From: MH13 sp042140245
Lineage (GTDB): Bacteria > Pseudomonadota > Alphaproteobacteria > Rhizobiales > MH13
Length of the DNA stretch: 64,000 nt
Reading direction: 5' to 3'
Assembly: GCF_042140245.1 (NCBI RefSeq)
Contig: NZ_CP159483.1
Location: forward strand, 2,480,001 to 2,544,000
The notes under the pieces were generated by a model that was not told where the DNA came from, did no database searches, and saw nothing but the letters and a program-made list of their open reading frames with translations. A program made the position numbers and the translations under genes. Below are positions 23,556 to 31,367 of the stretch, one piece after another. The first letter of the stretch is position 1; every line of letters starts with the position of its first letter.

Positions 23556-24150
23556 AATCACTTCCACGTTGATCAAGCCCCTTGAGGACTTCTTGGGGGA
23601 ATTGAAGCACCCAAATCCTCCGGCCTATTTCCAGGTCTATTTCGAGGTTCTGGAGCGTTTCACGGTCTACCAGATCGAGCGAGCCCTGAGCGACATCAAG
23701 GCTTCGTGGAAATACAAGAACTGGCCATCACCGGCAGACGTTGCCGAGCGTTGCGGGCACTTCCCAGCCGAGGAACCTAAGCCACAGGCTGAGCGTCCAG
23801 AAAAGCGCGACAGGAGCAAGTTCGATTACAAGCACTGCTTCTCAAGGCTCACTGGACCCATGGCCATCGATGCTGCTCAGAACGGCTGGGCACTGCAACT
23901 TTTCCATTGGCTGGAAGAGCATGGAGAGCTGCCTTTTCCTGAGGATGAGCAGCGCCTCAAGGCAGAAGCTTCGCAACTCTGGGCAAAGCAGGAAGACGTT
24001 TTGCGGGGCGAGTGGGTAGGGCCTGATGGCGAGGTTCAACCGCTGAAGGCTGCCCCTGCCGTCCAAGCCATGGTCAAGGCCATGCGCGACCGTGAGGCCA
24101 AGATTGCAGCTCACATTCTCAACACCAACACCACAAGGGAGGCCGGATAG
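23539..24150 (+). CDS. Putative replication accessory protein (helicase loader-like)
   Basis: The 203-residue protein starts MATQIEITSTLIKPLEDFLG. It has VLERFTVYQIERALSDIKAS followed by WKYKNWPSPADVAERC. This AxxxxWKxxxWPxPADV segment resembles the N-terminus of phage helicase-loader and inhibitor proteins (for example the G39P type) and other O/P-neighbour genes. The C-terminal 100 residues are helical (LQLFHWLEEHGELPFPEDEQ). Its place directly behind the initiator-like gene, with a 17-bp overlap, supports a role in loading the host helicase; this is inference. Confidence 0.5.
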   Translation: MATQIEITSTLIKPLEDFLGELKHPNPPAYFQVYFEVLERFTVYQIERALSDIKASWKYKNWPSPADVAERCGHFPAEEPKPQAERPEKRDRSKFDYKHCFSRLTGPMAIDAAQNGWALQLFHWLEEHGELPFPEDEQRLKAEASQLWAKQEDVLRGEWVGPDGEVQPLKAAPAVQAMVKAMRDREAKIAAHILNTNTTREAG

Positions 24151-24426
24151 ATGGCTGATTATCTTGAAGTCGTTCAGTTCAAAGAGCGTGACGGCAAATG
24201 GCGTCCGAACCGCCTAGGCTATGCCAAGAAAAACGATAAAGGACAGCTCAACGTCTATTTCGACGTGATGCCAATCCCCGACCATGAGGGATCGGTTCGC
24301 TTCGTCATTCAGAAGCCTCAAGAGCGCGACAGCCAACAATCCGCCGCTTCCAACGGCTCCAATGCCGCTATGAGTGGTGGGGGGATGGATGATGATATCC
24401 CGTTTCAAGCTGAGTGGAGGGGCTAG
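24151..24426 (+). CDS. Hypothetical protein with an SSB-tail-like motif
   Basis: The 91-residue protein begins MADYLEVVQFKERDGKWRPN and has a short beta-rich domain (LNVYFDVMPIPDHEGSVRFV). Then comes a Ser/Gln/Asn-rich linker and GGGMDDDIPFQAEWRG. The MDDDIPF string is the protein-interaction tip of bacterial single-stranded DNA-binding proteins, and the linker is also SSB-like. Here six residues follow it, and the domain is shorter than an OB fold of SSB (about 110 residues). It could be a phage ssDNA-binding or SSB-mimic protein in the replication operon. Confidence 0.45.
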   Translation: MADYLEVVQFKERDGKWRPNRLGYAKKNDKGQLNVYFDVMPIPDHEGSVRFVIQKPQERDSQQSAASNGSNAAMSGGGMDDDIPFQAEWRG

Positions 24427-24429
24427 TCT

Positions 24430-24642
24430 GTGGATTACCTGATGTTGATTGGCGGTTCGGTTCTCGTTGTGTTGTCGTGGGTCCAATTCAAGCAATTGGC
24501 AAAGGTCGAGAGCCCCGACGCGGAAACAAAGCTAATGCTACTTGTTTGGTGGTGCGTTGGACTGCTCGGCGCGATGCTGGCCGTATTGGCAATCGATGAT
24601 TTCACCGGCTTTCTGGCTTACTTCGATTGGCTCTCACCATGA
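24430..24642 (+). CDS. Small two-span membrane protein
   Basis: The 70-residue protein starts with GTG at 24430, reading MDYLMLIGGSVLVVLSWVQF, with a second hydrophobic span LVWWCVGLLGAMLAVLAI. It lies in the rightward early operon and its stop overlaps the start of the next gene (ATGA). No known family; the role is unknown. Confidence 0.6.
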   Translation: MDYLMLIGGSVLVVLSWVQFKQLAKVESPDAETKLMLLVWWCVGLLGAMLAVLAIDDFTGFLAYFDWLSP

Positions 24643-25166
24643 CCAAACCAGCCAAGCAACAGCCTGTCCGTGCAGACCTCGGAACGCCAGAGAGGCGCAG
24701 GCAGGGCGAGGTGCGCATATCCGGCGTGGGGAAGTCAGAGAAACGCGCCAAGGCCATAAGTAAGCTAGAGCGCATGCACCTCAATGGAGGACTAGATCAA
24801 GCGCAACTGGCCGCTGGGCTGAAACTGGCATTGCACCGTCACTATGGGAAGATGGACGGACACCCAAAGCCGATGTGCTTGGAGCGTGTGGACTCTATGG
24901 GGCAGGGCGGCCCACAGGGCCTTTCACAACAAGACCACTCAGACGCTTACTATGAGGCTTGTAAGGTCATCCATGGTCGCGGTGTCATGCCGTTCCTGTC
25001 TTTCGTTCTCGATGATGTCAGCAAAGAACAGTGCGCCCGCATGCTTGGAGATTACCGCAAGCAAACCGGCCTGCGGTACATGAACTTCATCATCAAAAAG
25101 AACCTTCGCATGCTTGCTGAACATTGGGGGTTGACCCCGGAACCAAAACGAGAGATAAGGGCTTAA
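24639..25166 (+). CDS. Last gene of rightward early operon, possible late regulator
   Basis: The 175-residue protein starts MTKPAKQQPVRADLGTPERR by ATGA overlap. The centre contains HLNGGLDQAQLAAGLKLALH and the C-terminal half has MPFLSFVLDDVSKEQCARML, then YMNFIIKKNLRMLAEHWGL. It looks like a helical protein with a basic N-terminus. It sits where lambdoid phages carry an antiterminator or late activator (Q-like), just before a terminator and the cargo block. That functional guess rests on position and on a loose resemblance to DUF6456-type regulators. Confidence 0.45.
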   Translation: MTKPAKQQPVRADLGTPERRRQGEVRISGVGKSEKRAKAISKLERMHLNGGLDQAQLAAGLKLALHRHYGKMDGHPKPMCLERVDSMGQGGPQGLSQQDHSDAYYEACKVIHGRGVMPFLSFVLDDVSKEQCARMLGDYRKQTGLRYMNFIIKKNLRMLAEHWGLTPEPKREIRA

Positions 25167-25205
25167 CATATTAGACTTGCGCCTAAAGCGCAAATCACCA
25201 AAATC

Positions 25206-25230
25206 AGGTCGGCTAAGTGTCGGCCTTTTT
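25206..25230 (+). terminator. Rho-independent terminator after the early rightward operon
   Basis: AGGTCGGC/GTCGGCCT makes an 8-bp stem (two G-T pairs) with loop TAAGT, followed by TTTTT. It lies 40 bp after the stop at 25166. A Q-like antiterminator would have to read through it to reach late genes on this strand. Confidence 0.8.
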
Positions 25231-25326
25231 GATTCCACGCAAGCGCTCATGGCGCCTCCAAACAGAGGCACAACTCTTCGGGTTCGTGCGGACGGCATGC
25301 CACTTTAGAGCGAATTGTTTCAGCTT

Positions 25327-25470
25327 ATGCAGAGAACTGATGTTGCCGCCATAGGTGTGGGATTGATCTCGCTCATCGCGCTCTGGGTTACCGGTGGTGC
25401 TGTTTGGGTATTCTACGTGTTGTTAGCGCTGAGCATCGGCGCTTTGGCGGTATCTCTCTTCAAGAGGTGA
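25327..25470 (+). CDS. Small membrane protein (47 aa)
   Basis: The 47-residue frame starts MQRTDVAAIGVGLISLIALW. It contains two hydrophobic stretches (about 7-20 and 24-43) and ends in a basic LFKR. It lies between two terminators (25206 and 25479), so it would be a single-gene unit. Hydrophobicity and isolation are the only support; no clear ribosome binding site is seen. It could be a holin-like or lysogenic-conversion protein. Confidence 0.45.
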   Translation: MQRTDVAAIGVGLISLIALWVTGGAVWVFYVLLALSIGALAVSLFKR

Positions 25471-25478
25471 TCGTATGT

Positions 25479-25507
25479 GTCCGCTCGGTTCTCCCAGCGG
25501 GCTTTTT
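25479..25507 (+). terminator. Rho-independent terminator
   Basis: GTCCGCT/AGCGGGC (7 bp, one G-T pair) with a 10-nt loop is followed by TTTTT. It lies 9 bp beyond the 47-residue membrane protein gene. Confidence 0.75.
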
Positions 25508-25558
25508 CATGAGGAGATGGGATGGACGATCTTCGGTCACATGACCATGGCATCTTCT

Positions 25559-26131
25559 TCAAAGAGACATGCCGGGAAGGCGTGAAGCATTTGCCGTTCT
25601 CGCCCTCAACACGCGAACAGGTACGTCAACGAGAATTTCTTGATGATAGACGTCAAGACTTTGCCCCTGCCAATACTGGCGAGCAAACTCACTCATGCCA
25701 TCAAAATAGGCCTGATCGTCCTCGGGTAAGGCCATCAACCAATCACCGACGTGAAGCAGCTTCGGCTCCTGAATTGTCTCAACCTCATACATGATGAGAG
25801 ATCGACGTTCTGGAGCCTCCAGGTACTTCTCTGCCACTGGATACGAGGGCAGTAAGAAGATTGCTGCTAACCGACTTGGCTTTTCAGGGAACTCTGCTGC
25901 ACGGACGTCTTCGAGTACACGCTCTCTGAACGCCATGGGATAGTTACCGAAGTTGGGTTCGTATTGGCGAATGACCCGTCCAAAGTTTCCAGGGCAAATG
26001 ACACTGCCAGGAGCAAGCGGGATAGGCGCGCAATGATAGTAGATAGACACTCTGTCTCTCCCGAAGTCTTGACGGGTGAAAACACTTTCAATGAAACGGG
26101 CCAGTCGGGTCCAGTTACCTTCTAGGAGCAT
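25559..26131 (-). CDS. DUF2441-like protein (ADP-ribosyltransferase-related fold, tentative)
   Basis: The 190-residue soluble protein has IYYHCAPIPLAPGSVICPGN, then FGRVIRQYE, FRERVLEDVRAAEFPEKPSR, LIMYEVE and, near the end, SEFARQYWQGQ with EILVDVPVRVL. This order (YYHxxP..L.PGS.I.PGN.GR, VLE.VR...FP.KPSR, ARxYWxG, E.LV..P) matches my memory of DUF2441, a family related to ADP-ribosyltransferase folds. Target and activity are unknown. It is the first leftward gene of cargo block A and is opposite to the phage operons, typical of a lysogen-expressed moron gene. Confidence 0.5.
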   Translation of the reverse strand: MLLEGNWTRLARFIESVFTRQDFGRDRVSIYYHCAPIPLAPGSVICPGNFGRVIRQYEPNFGNYPMAFRERVLEDVRAAEFPEKPSRLAAIFLLPSYPVAEKYLEAPERRSLIMYEVETIQEPKLLHVGDWLMALPEDDQAYFDGMSEFARQYWQGQSLDVYHQEILVDVPVRVLRARTANASRLPGMSL

Positions 26132-26194
26132 GGATATTCTGATGTGCTGGCAAGCATCGACAATCGTACAGTCTCACGAGCGTTCAAGTTGTGG

Positions 26195-27337
26195 CTATTT
26201 GATCCGGTTGGCGCTTTCTGGCGTCTGAACCTCTTGAGAAGCAGCTAGTATTTGGTCGGGAGGCTCAGGAAGCGCACGTCGGGAACTGGCGTGCTTTCCC
26301 CGTCGTAGTAGTGGTATTTGGCCCTTCCAGCCGCGAATGCTGGCTATCCAGCCCACCACGGCCAAAACAATCGCCGCTGCTGTAAACAAAGCCGTTTCGA
26401 CCAAACTAAGTCGTGCCGAAAAGACTTGGATGCGATCCCAAAACTCAACCCTTACCGGTATTGTTGTTTGAAAGACTGTTGGCGCACTGGGCGGGAGTGA
26501 CTCTCCATCCAAGTGAAGTATAGCCGAAACTGCCAGCGTCAAAAGCTGCCTTTCGCCGTGTTCAATTGGCTCAACGGTCCATTCCCATACGGTTGGCCGA
26601 TCCGGTAGGACTGTCTTTAGTGCCCCATCACTCGAGCTGACCTCAAATGCAGGTCCATAGAGTTCCGCCTTCATTCGCAGAGTGTATGGAACGTCTGATG
26701 CGGTCTCAATCGTCACCGTATCACCCTGGGTGGGAAGCGCTCTTACTGCTGAAACCAAAGAGTTCGTGGGAGAAAGTGCCAAGTTGAAGAACTCGGCGCG
26801 GTTCATGATCATCTCGGCGGGAACCGTGAAGGCTAAAGTTGACGAAGCAATCTGGTCACACAGGTCGCAGGCTGCAGGCTCCGATTGAACATCGACCGAG
26901 CCACAAATCATACGTCCGTGCAGCACAGCACATTCAATCTCTGGATTGGGTTCCGCTGCCATTCGTTGAAAAGGTAGCTGTATTCTGTCTTGATCGCTGT
27001 CGGGCAACCTAGCCGTTTCGCGCGGAACGGACCGTGGCTCTTCCTCGCTGAGGCTGGCAACGACGATGGCGGCGGCTGCAACTGCCCGGCGTATTGCGTT
27101 GGGAGGTACCGAAGGAGACGGTGGTATTGATCTGTCTTCACTGGGTTCGATTGTGACTGTCGAAACTTCATTTGATGGCGGTTCTGCTATCTGAAGAATC
27201 AACGTGTCGGGGATCGATAACTGCGGGGGTGAAATGTCAAAGGTCGACGCTCCAACATCGGAGCCACTGTTCGGATTACAACTCGCAAACAACAAACTGC
27301 ACGAGACAAGAATTGGTGCCGATTGAAACAGTTTCAT
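26195..27337 (-). CDS. Membrane-anchored lipoprotein with C-terminal TM (cargo, unknown)
   Basis: The 380-residue protein has a lipoprotein signal (MKLFQSAPILVSCSLLFASC; Cys20) and a Pro/Ser-rich disordered region (about 25-110). Next is a Cys-containing segment CAVLHGRMICG / CDLCDQ, then a beta-rich domain with WEWTVEPIEHGERQLLTLAV. A transmembrane helix (about 325-345, LFTAAAIVLAVVGWIASI) and a basic tail follow. The W-x-W-x-V-x-P...G...L pattern reminds me of beta domains in bacterial conflict-system proteins, but I cannot name the family. The two anchors imply a protein spanning from outer leaflet to cytoplasm, or an inner-membrane lipoprotein. Confidence 0.55.
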   Translation of the reverse strand: MKLFQSAPILVSCSLLFASCNPNSGSDVGASTFDISPPQLSIPDTLILQIAEPPSNEVSTVTIEPSEDRSIPPSPSVPPNAIRRAVAAAAIVVASLSEEEPRSVPRETARLPDSDQDRIQLPFQRMAAEPNPEIECAVLHGRMICGSVDVQSEPAACDLCDQIASSTLAFTVPAEMIMNRAEFFNLALSPTNSLVSAVRALPTQGDTVTIETASDVPYTLRMKAELYGPAFEVSSSDGALKTVLPDRPTVWEWTVEPIEHGERQLLTLAVSAILHLDGESLPPSAPTVFQTTIPVRVEFWDRIQVFSARLSLVETALFTAAAIVLAVVGWIASIRGWKGQIPLLRRGKHASSRRALPEPPDQILAASQEVQTPESANRIK

Positions 27338-27437
27338 ACTCAGCCCAAAAATCGACCATCTTGCCCACTACCAAGTATTGTTCAAAATTCGAGCGATTGC
27401 GAGTCGTAGTCAAGACAAAAAAATATCACTTGTAACG

Positions 27438-27650
27438 GGTATGGCCGGTAATCTCATGTTGGGCATCGCCCACGGCGCGGCCGTTGATGTGGCAACCGGC
27501 GCGACGCTTGAGCACTAACTCAACCCGGTGTTCTTGGAGCTCAATGCCCAGACTGCGCCAGCAGATACGCCAGTTACGCTAACAGACGAGACGGCGGCGC
27601 CGGCATCGTTACAATCAAATGGGGTGGATGATGCGCCAGCCACCCCATAA
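27438..27650 (+). pseudogene. Relic of a PEGA-type lipoprotein gene (3' part)
   Basis: The plus strand encodes GMAGNLMLGIAHGAAVDVAT then GATLEH, an in-frame TAA at 27516, and LNPVFLELNAQTAP. This follows the C-terminal half of the lipoprotein at 8229-8687 (GMAGNLVLGGVVGAVVDAST, NPVIVTF). The 5' half with the signal peptide is absent. At the DNA level the two have clearly diverged, so the relic came from a related gene rather than a recent copy. The frame ends at TAA 27648, inside the 33-bp repeat that starts at 27642. Confidence 0.65.
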
Positions 27651-27674
27651 GCGCTGGTACAAAGCCAAACGGTG
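27642..27674 (+). repeat. 33-bp direct repeat, left copy (HNH gene fragment)
   Basis: Identical to 29391-29423. In one frame it encodes PHKRWYKAKR, and this copy continues as WKAKRADLLARQ, the start of a typical phage HNH endonuclease (RxWYxxxRWxxLRxxxLxR). The frame is lost soon after, so only a fragment remains. Confidence 0.75.
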
Positions 27675-27743
27675 GAAAGCCAAGCGCGCTGATTTATTGG
27701 CCCGGCAATCCGGTACTTGGTTCGCCGGGCGCCTCAATTCGTA

Positions 27744-28097
27744 TCACATGGTGGGGTTGTCAGAATCTACAGAACAAGAGCTGTCATCAAGCATGACAGT
27801 CAGCTCATTTGTTTCTGAGTGGACACGAACACCCTTCAGCTCTGGTGGAATCTGGCCGGGTTCGCTTTCGCCGGAGATGTTGCTGATGACTTGAAGTACC
27901 CAACCAGTCGGCGGTACAGCAACAAAGTCGAAGTCTTGTATGCCATCGGCTGGAAAATCGATGTAAACGCGGGGTTCTAGGCGAGGCTTTGTCCAACCAG
28001 AGGTTCGTACATTGCCATTGGCATGAACAACGAGTTGCGGTGGGTTGGACTTTAAGATGCTAAAGCAGACGTTATGCACTGTGTAGACTTGAGACAT
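27744..28097 (-). CDS. Conserved cytosolic protein of unknown function (cargo)
   Basis: The 117-residue protein starts MSQVYTVHNVCFSILKSNPP at 28097, preceded by AAGGGAA. It is all-beta in appearance: QLVVHANGNVRTSGWTKPRL, PRVYIDFPADGIQDFDFVAV, PPTGWVLQVIS and GVRVHSETNELTVML. I recall many bacterial proteins with this GxVxTxGW...DGIxDFDFVAxPPxG pattern, with no assigned function. A longer N-terminus to 28172 is possible but lacks a ribosome binding site. It lies between the two copies of the 33-bp repeat. Confidence 0.6.
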   Translation of the reverse strand: MSQVYTVHNVCFSILKSNPPQLVVHANGNVRTSGWTKPRLEPRVYIDFPADGIQDFDFVAVPPTGWVLQVISNISGESEPGQIPPELKGVRVHSETNELTVMLDDSSCSVDSDNPTM

Positions 28098-28251
28098 TTC
28101 CCTTACCCTTTCCAAAAGAAACATCTCAGCGTTGCACAAAATATAATTATTGAAAATACTTGCGAAAATCAATATTTGATTAGTCGTTTCAGTATTTCAT
28201 GTTTACGTCGTGTGCCCAGTGGGCTTGGTCAATCGACAACCTCGAACTGAG

Positions 28252-29256
28252 CTAGTTGAGCAGCGCGTCAATGATGCGCCTTGGCAGCACCAGATCTGCT
28301 AGCAGCTGGTGCAAAACTTCATCAAACTTCACCAAAGATGCTGACGTACGACCCAGGTTCAAGAAATCATGTTTCAGCGTGAGCGCTATGAACATGTGGT
28401 GCCCTTCAAAAGCAGCACCGACATAGCGTTCCGTTCCAAGCTGGTCGCGCGCTATCTCTAGCAAGGCCTCGCCAATCGAGGGCGAAAGCTTCTCTTTGGC
28501 AAGCGCCACGTCCTCAGAGTACACCTCATAGGTCTTTTCAAAGTTGGCGTTCGGGAATTCCAGGCGCTCCATACCCCGGCGCGCTGAAGAAAAGGCTTCA
28601 GCAAGGCCTGTCAACATACCCCGCTCCTTGAGAAAGACTGTCTTAGGCATGTCTGTTGGTACGTCGATCTGAAAGACCAAACCTTTGAACACATTGATGC
28701 GGTTTTTGCCCGATCCGGATACCAACGTCATCTCCCAGGCACTGTAGTTCACATCACGCCAAGAGCCTGTGACGCCTTCTTCTGCTTCGATGTATCTGTA
28801 TTTTGGGAGAATTCCCGAGGCTGCGATGCGGTCCCACTCGCTCAAGTAACCGTTTTGTGGGCTTGCCTCGATGTTCGCCCCGCCTAGAAAGTCGCTAAGA
28901 ATTGGCCCCAGAAAGTTGTACATCTCCAGCTTAACATTGCGCGTGACTTCTTTGTAGACTATGGGCGCAACCACGAAGGTCGAAACTATTCCCAGCACGA
29001 CTGTGGGACCATTGCTGTCGAACATTGCTGACAGCAGTGCTCCCAGCAAAAGGCCTCCTACAACTGTTGCTAGGGCATAGAGCCATCCCTTGCCGTTGGC
29101 GGACGCGCGCTGCTTCTCGATATCGCCCAAATAGGGGTAGATTTCTTGTTCGTAGACGTCAGCAAAACCGGCCTCATATGGTTCGCGCTCGGTGAAGGTG
29201 TTTGGGATCATTGATGTTTGCCTTTGCACGTGCACCGTAGTGACGGTCCGTTGCAC
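28252..29256 (-). CDS. DUF3137 domain membrane protein (cargo)
   Basis: The 334-residue protein carries two adjacent transmembrane helices (about 57-80 and 83-103, LYALATVVGGLLLGALLSAM and VVLGIVSTFVVAPIV) after a charged N-terminus. A DUF3137-type soluble domain follows: FKGLVFQID, RLEFPNANFEKTYEVYSEDV, AKEKLSPSIGEALLEIA, and MFIALTLKHDFLNLG. DUF3137 proteins are widespread (some with a Galanin-like annotation) and uncharacterised. An internal ATG at 29211 is an alternative start. Located between the 33-bp repeats with the 27744 gene, it was probably acquired together with it. Confidence 0.7.
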   Translation of the reverse strand: MQRTVTTVHVQRQTSMIPNTFTEREPYEAGFADVYEQEIYPYLGDIEKQRASANGKGWLYALATVVGGLLLGALLSAMFDSNGPTVVLGIVSTFVVAPIVYKEVTRNVKLEMYNFLGPILSDFLGGANIEASPQNGYLSEWDRIAASGILPKYRYIEAEEGVTGSWRDVNYSAWEMTLVSGSGKNRINVFKGLVFQIDVPTDMPKTVFLKERGMLTGLAEAFSSARRGMERLEFPNANFEKTYEVYSEDVALAKEKLSPSIGEALLEIARDQLGTERYVGAAFEGHHMFIALTLKHDFLNLGRTSASLVKFDEVLHQLLADLVLPRRIIDALLN

Positions 29257-29390
29257 TAAATCACTGTCTTGTACGCCTGGTGAATGCGATGCCTCCGTCT
29301 TATGCCTTCCACTGCCAACGGGCCATCTCTTTCATGAGAGCGGCATAATAGATTGGGTGCCTTTGTGAGTGACGACACAGCCCCGCTACA

Positions 29391-29423
29391 ACCCCATAAG
29401 CGCTGGTACAAAGCCAAACGGTG
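29391..29423 (+). repeat. 33-bp direct repeat, right copy (HNH gene start)
   Basis: Identical to 27642-27674. Here the upstream part is a plausible gene start, GTG at 29367 reading MSDDTAPLQPHKRWYKAKR, but the homology ends after the repeat. Left and right copies together look like two pieces of related HNH genes. Confidence 0.75.
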
Positions 29424-29457
29424 CAAACACGACGTATCTTGGAGGGCGGCCCCTGCC

Positions 29458-30921
29458 TTAAGCCAGCACATCATTCATTCGTGCGATAATTAGATCTCGG
29501 AACTCTTCACACTCAAAGTAAGCGGTGTGAATTAGCTCAGTTGTCAGGTCCAAAGGGAATTCGTCGCCGTCGATGAGTAGAGAAGTCCCGGCGATGGTTA
29601 TTAAACCGAGCCTCGTTCGCAAAAGGCTGACAAGCTTGGATGCCGATTGATCTGCGATATGACTGATTTTGATCGACAGGTGTTTCGGTAGAGGCGCATA
29701 AGACTTGGCCACCCAACTTGGAACTGGGGCAACATTTTCGAGTCTCAAACCTGGCAGATCAGCACCTCCGGCTTGAGATTTGGCGGCTGCATTGGTCACC
29801 GAGTTTCCGGCTTTGGTGATCAGTGGAGCGCTAAACGCAACGACTAATCGTGTGACTTGTAAGAACAGTAGACCCACTCCTGCCAAAAAAGTCGCATAGA
29901 TCGGAATGTGGTAAAACACCGTCCAGATGGGTCCGCCGCCAAGATCTATGCCGATGTTGCGCAGTTGGTTTGGCAGAGCGTCGGCCAACAAATGAAAAAA
30001 CCAATTCTCCGCTCTGAATAGATCAGAAAATATTCCTGTCGGTGGCTCTTCCCCAAACCAGATGTCGACCTCATCGGCTGTAATTGGCAGGCCAATCAAT
30101 ACCAGCAGCAAGATGGGGACCAGCAGCAAACCCAGTGTCGATGACAGATTCAAAAAAAATGTTGGCTTGAAAAGTTCGAGCGTTGATCGATTTGCCATTC
30201 CAATGCCTTGGATTGCTTCATCCTCAGCATGCCAAAGCGGGATCAACCTGCTCTCAAAAACCATCTGCGTGTTGCGCAGAATCGTCGATGTATGTCTTTT
30301 TGCCCAATAATCCCAAGCAATGGATACTCCGCGCAGAGCGGCGAACGGTGCGACTGCTATTCCAGCGAGTAACGCCAGCGTGAGAGCCGTGTCATACGAA
30401 AAATCATCAAGCCATTGGTCAAATTGGGTGACGCCGCCGAGGTCAAAGAGAGCCAAAACTGAAAGATAGTAAGCAGTCAAAACCGCCATCATCAGAAATT
30501 TCCCGAGCGTTTTGGAGCGAGCAAAAAGCTGGCGTGACCGAGTGAATTTCAGGAACGGGGTCCCAACCGTTATCCAAAGCTTCAAGTCCGGAAGAGACTC
30601 TCCCTGTTGTGCCAATACTTCGAGCGCCTTCGCCATTATCGAACCACCATGGCTATGCCCGATTAGAAAGAGCGGTTGTTTTTTTTTGCTTAGCTCTCTG
30701 AGCAATGTAGCTAATCGTGCGGATGCTGCTCTTCGTGAGCCTTCGCTGTTTCGGCCATCCCATTGAAACGGCGTCCAACTGAGTTCCGTTATTTTCGGAT
30801 TCGTTGCAATTAGCCTCTCCCGTACCTCTTGCTCGAACCCACTTCCCTTTTGCCACCACCGGTCCCCTCGCACGGGTCCGGATGCAAAGGTTCCATGAAC
30901 AGCTACGATGTGGGCGATCAC
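29458..30921 (-). CDS. Membrane-associated alpha/beta hydrolase (lipase-like, cargo)
   Basis: The 487-residue protein begins directly with a hydrolase domain: AHIVAVHGTFASG (oxyanion region), then FLIGHSHGGSIMAKAL, with GHSHG as the nucleophile elbow, and LWITVGTPFLKF. After about residue 135 come several transmembrane helices (about 140-160, 180-200, 265-290 and 345-370). A C-terminal soluble part has a His in LIHTAYFE as a possible catalytic base. Such hydrolase plus membrane fusions are common in mobile defence or virulence islands and may attack membrane lipids, which is speculation here. It is divergent from the terminase operon. Confidence 0.7.
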   Translation of the reverse strand: MIAHIVAVHGTFASGPVRGDRWWQKGSGFEQEVRERLIATNPKITELSWTPFQWDGRNSEGSRRAASARLATLLRELSKKKQPLFLIGHSHGGSIMAKALEVLAQQGESLPDLKLWITVGTPFLKFTRSRQLFARSKTLGKFLMMAVLTAYYLSVLALFDLGGVTQFDQWLDDFSYDTALTLALLAGIAVAPFAALRGVSIAWDYWAKRHTSTILRNTQMVFESRLIPLWHAEDEAIQGIGMANRSTLELFKPTFFLNLSSTLGLLLVPILLLVLIGLPITADEVDIWFGEEPPTGIFSDLFRAENWFFHLLADALPNQLRNIGIDLGGGPIWTVFYHIPIYATFLAGVGLLFLQVTRLVVAFSAPLITKAGNSVTNAAAKSQAGGADLPGLRLENVAPVPSWVAKSYAPLPKHLSIKISHIADQSASKLVSLLRTRLGLITIAGTSLLIDGDEFPLDLTTELIHTAYFECEEFRDLIIARMNDVLA

Positions 30922-31049
30922 TGTTAGTCTCGAAGTTACTGATTAAGAGAGCTTGGCATCGAATGAATATGAAAGACTAATTGTATTTCTGAATCATGAG
31001 TAAGTAACCCCTTCTAAGGACCAATTGGAACGCAGTGCGGAGGGTGACA

Positions 31050-31367
31050 ATGGCGGCACGAAAACAGCTTTGGCACCCTGATGAAGTCAAAGAAAAGATC
31101 AAGACAAGTCAGCTCATCAACCGTTTGACGAAGCACGCTCTTTCTCCCGATCCTATCATGGACGCGAGCCAAGTGAATGCGGCCGTGAAGTTGATCAATA
31201 AAGTCATTCCCGATTTGAAGGCTATTGAGCATACCGGCGAGGGTGGTGGTCCCATTCAAACACAAGATGTTCCTGCCAAAGAGGGTGACCTGATTGAGCA
31301 ATCCAAACGACTTGGCCTCGACCCAAGCGTTCTTGGCCTCAGTGCAGGAGTGGAAACTAAGACCTGA
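31050..31367 (+). CDS. Terminase small subunit-like protein
   Basis: The 105-residue protein starts MAARKQLWHPDEVKEKIKTS, with GGAGG six bases before the ATG. It is mostly helical (SQLINRLTKHALSPDPIMDA, AVKLINKVIPDLKAIEH) with an acidic disordered end. It overlaps the large terminase by 74 bp. Position and size fit the DNA-recognition subunit of the packaging motor, and many alphaproteobacterial phages have just this short form. No HTH is obvious. Confidence 0.65.
   Translation: MAARKQLWHPDEVKEKIKTSQLINRLTKHALSPDPIMDASQVNAAVKLINKVIPDLKAIEHTGEGGGPIQTQDVPAKEGDLIEQSKRLGLDPSVLGLSAGVETKT

Noticed and set aside
25522..25794. A 90-codon frame with a good ribosome binding site (GAGGAG) after the terminator
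   Set aside because: After the first 35 residues the composition becomes random and it overlaps the 3' end of the DUF2441-like gene on the other strand. It may be the truncated start of a lost phage gene, but I cannot support it.
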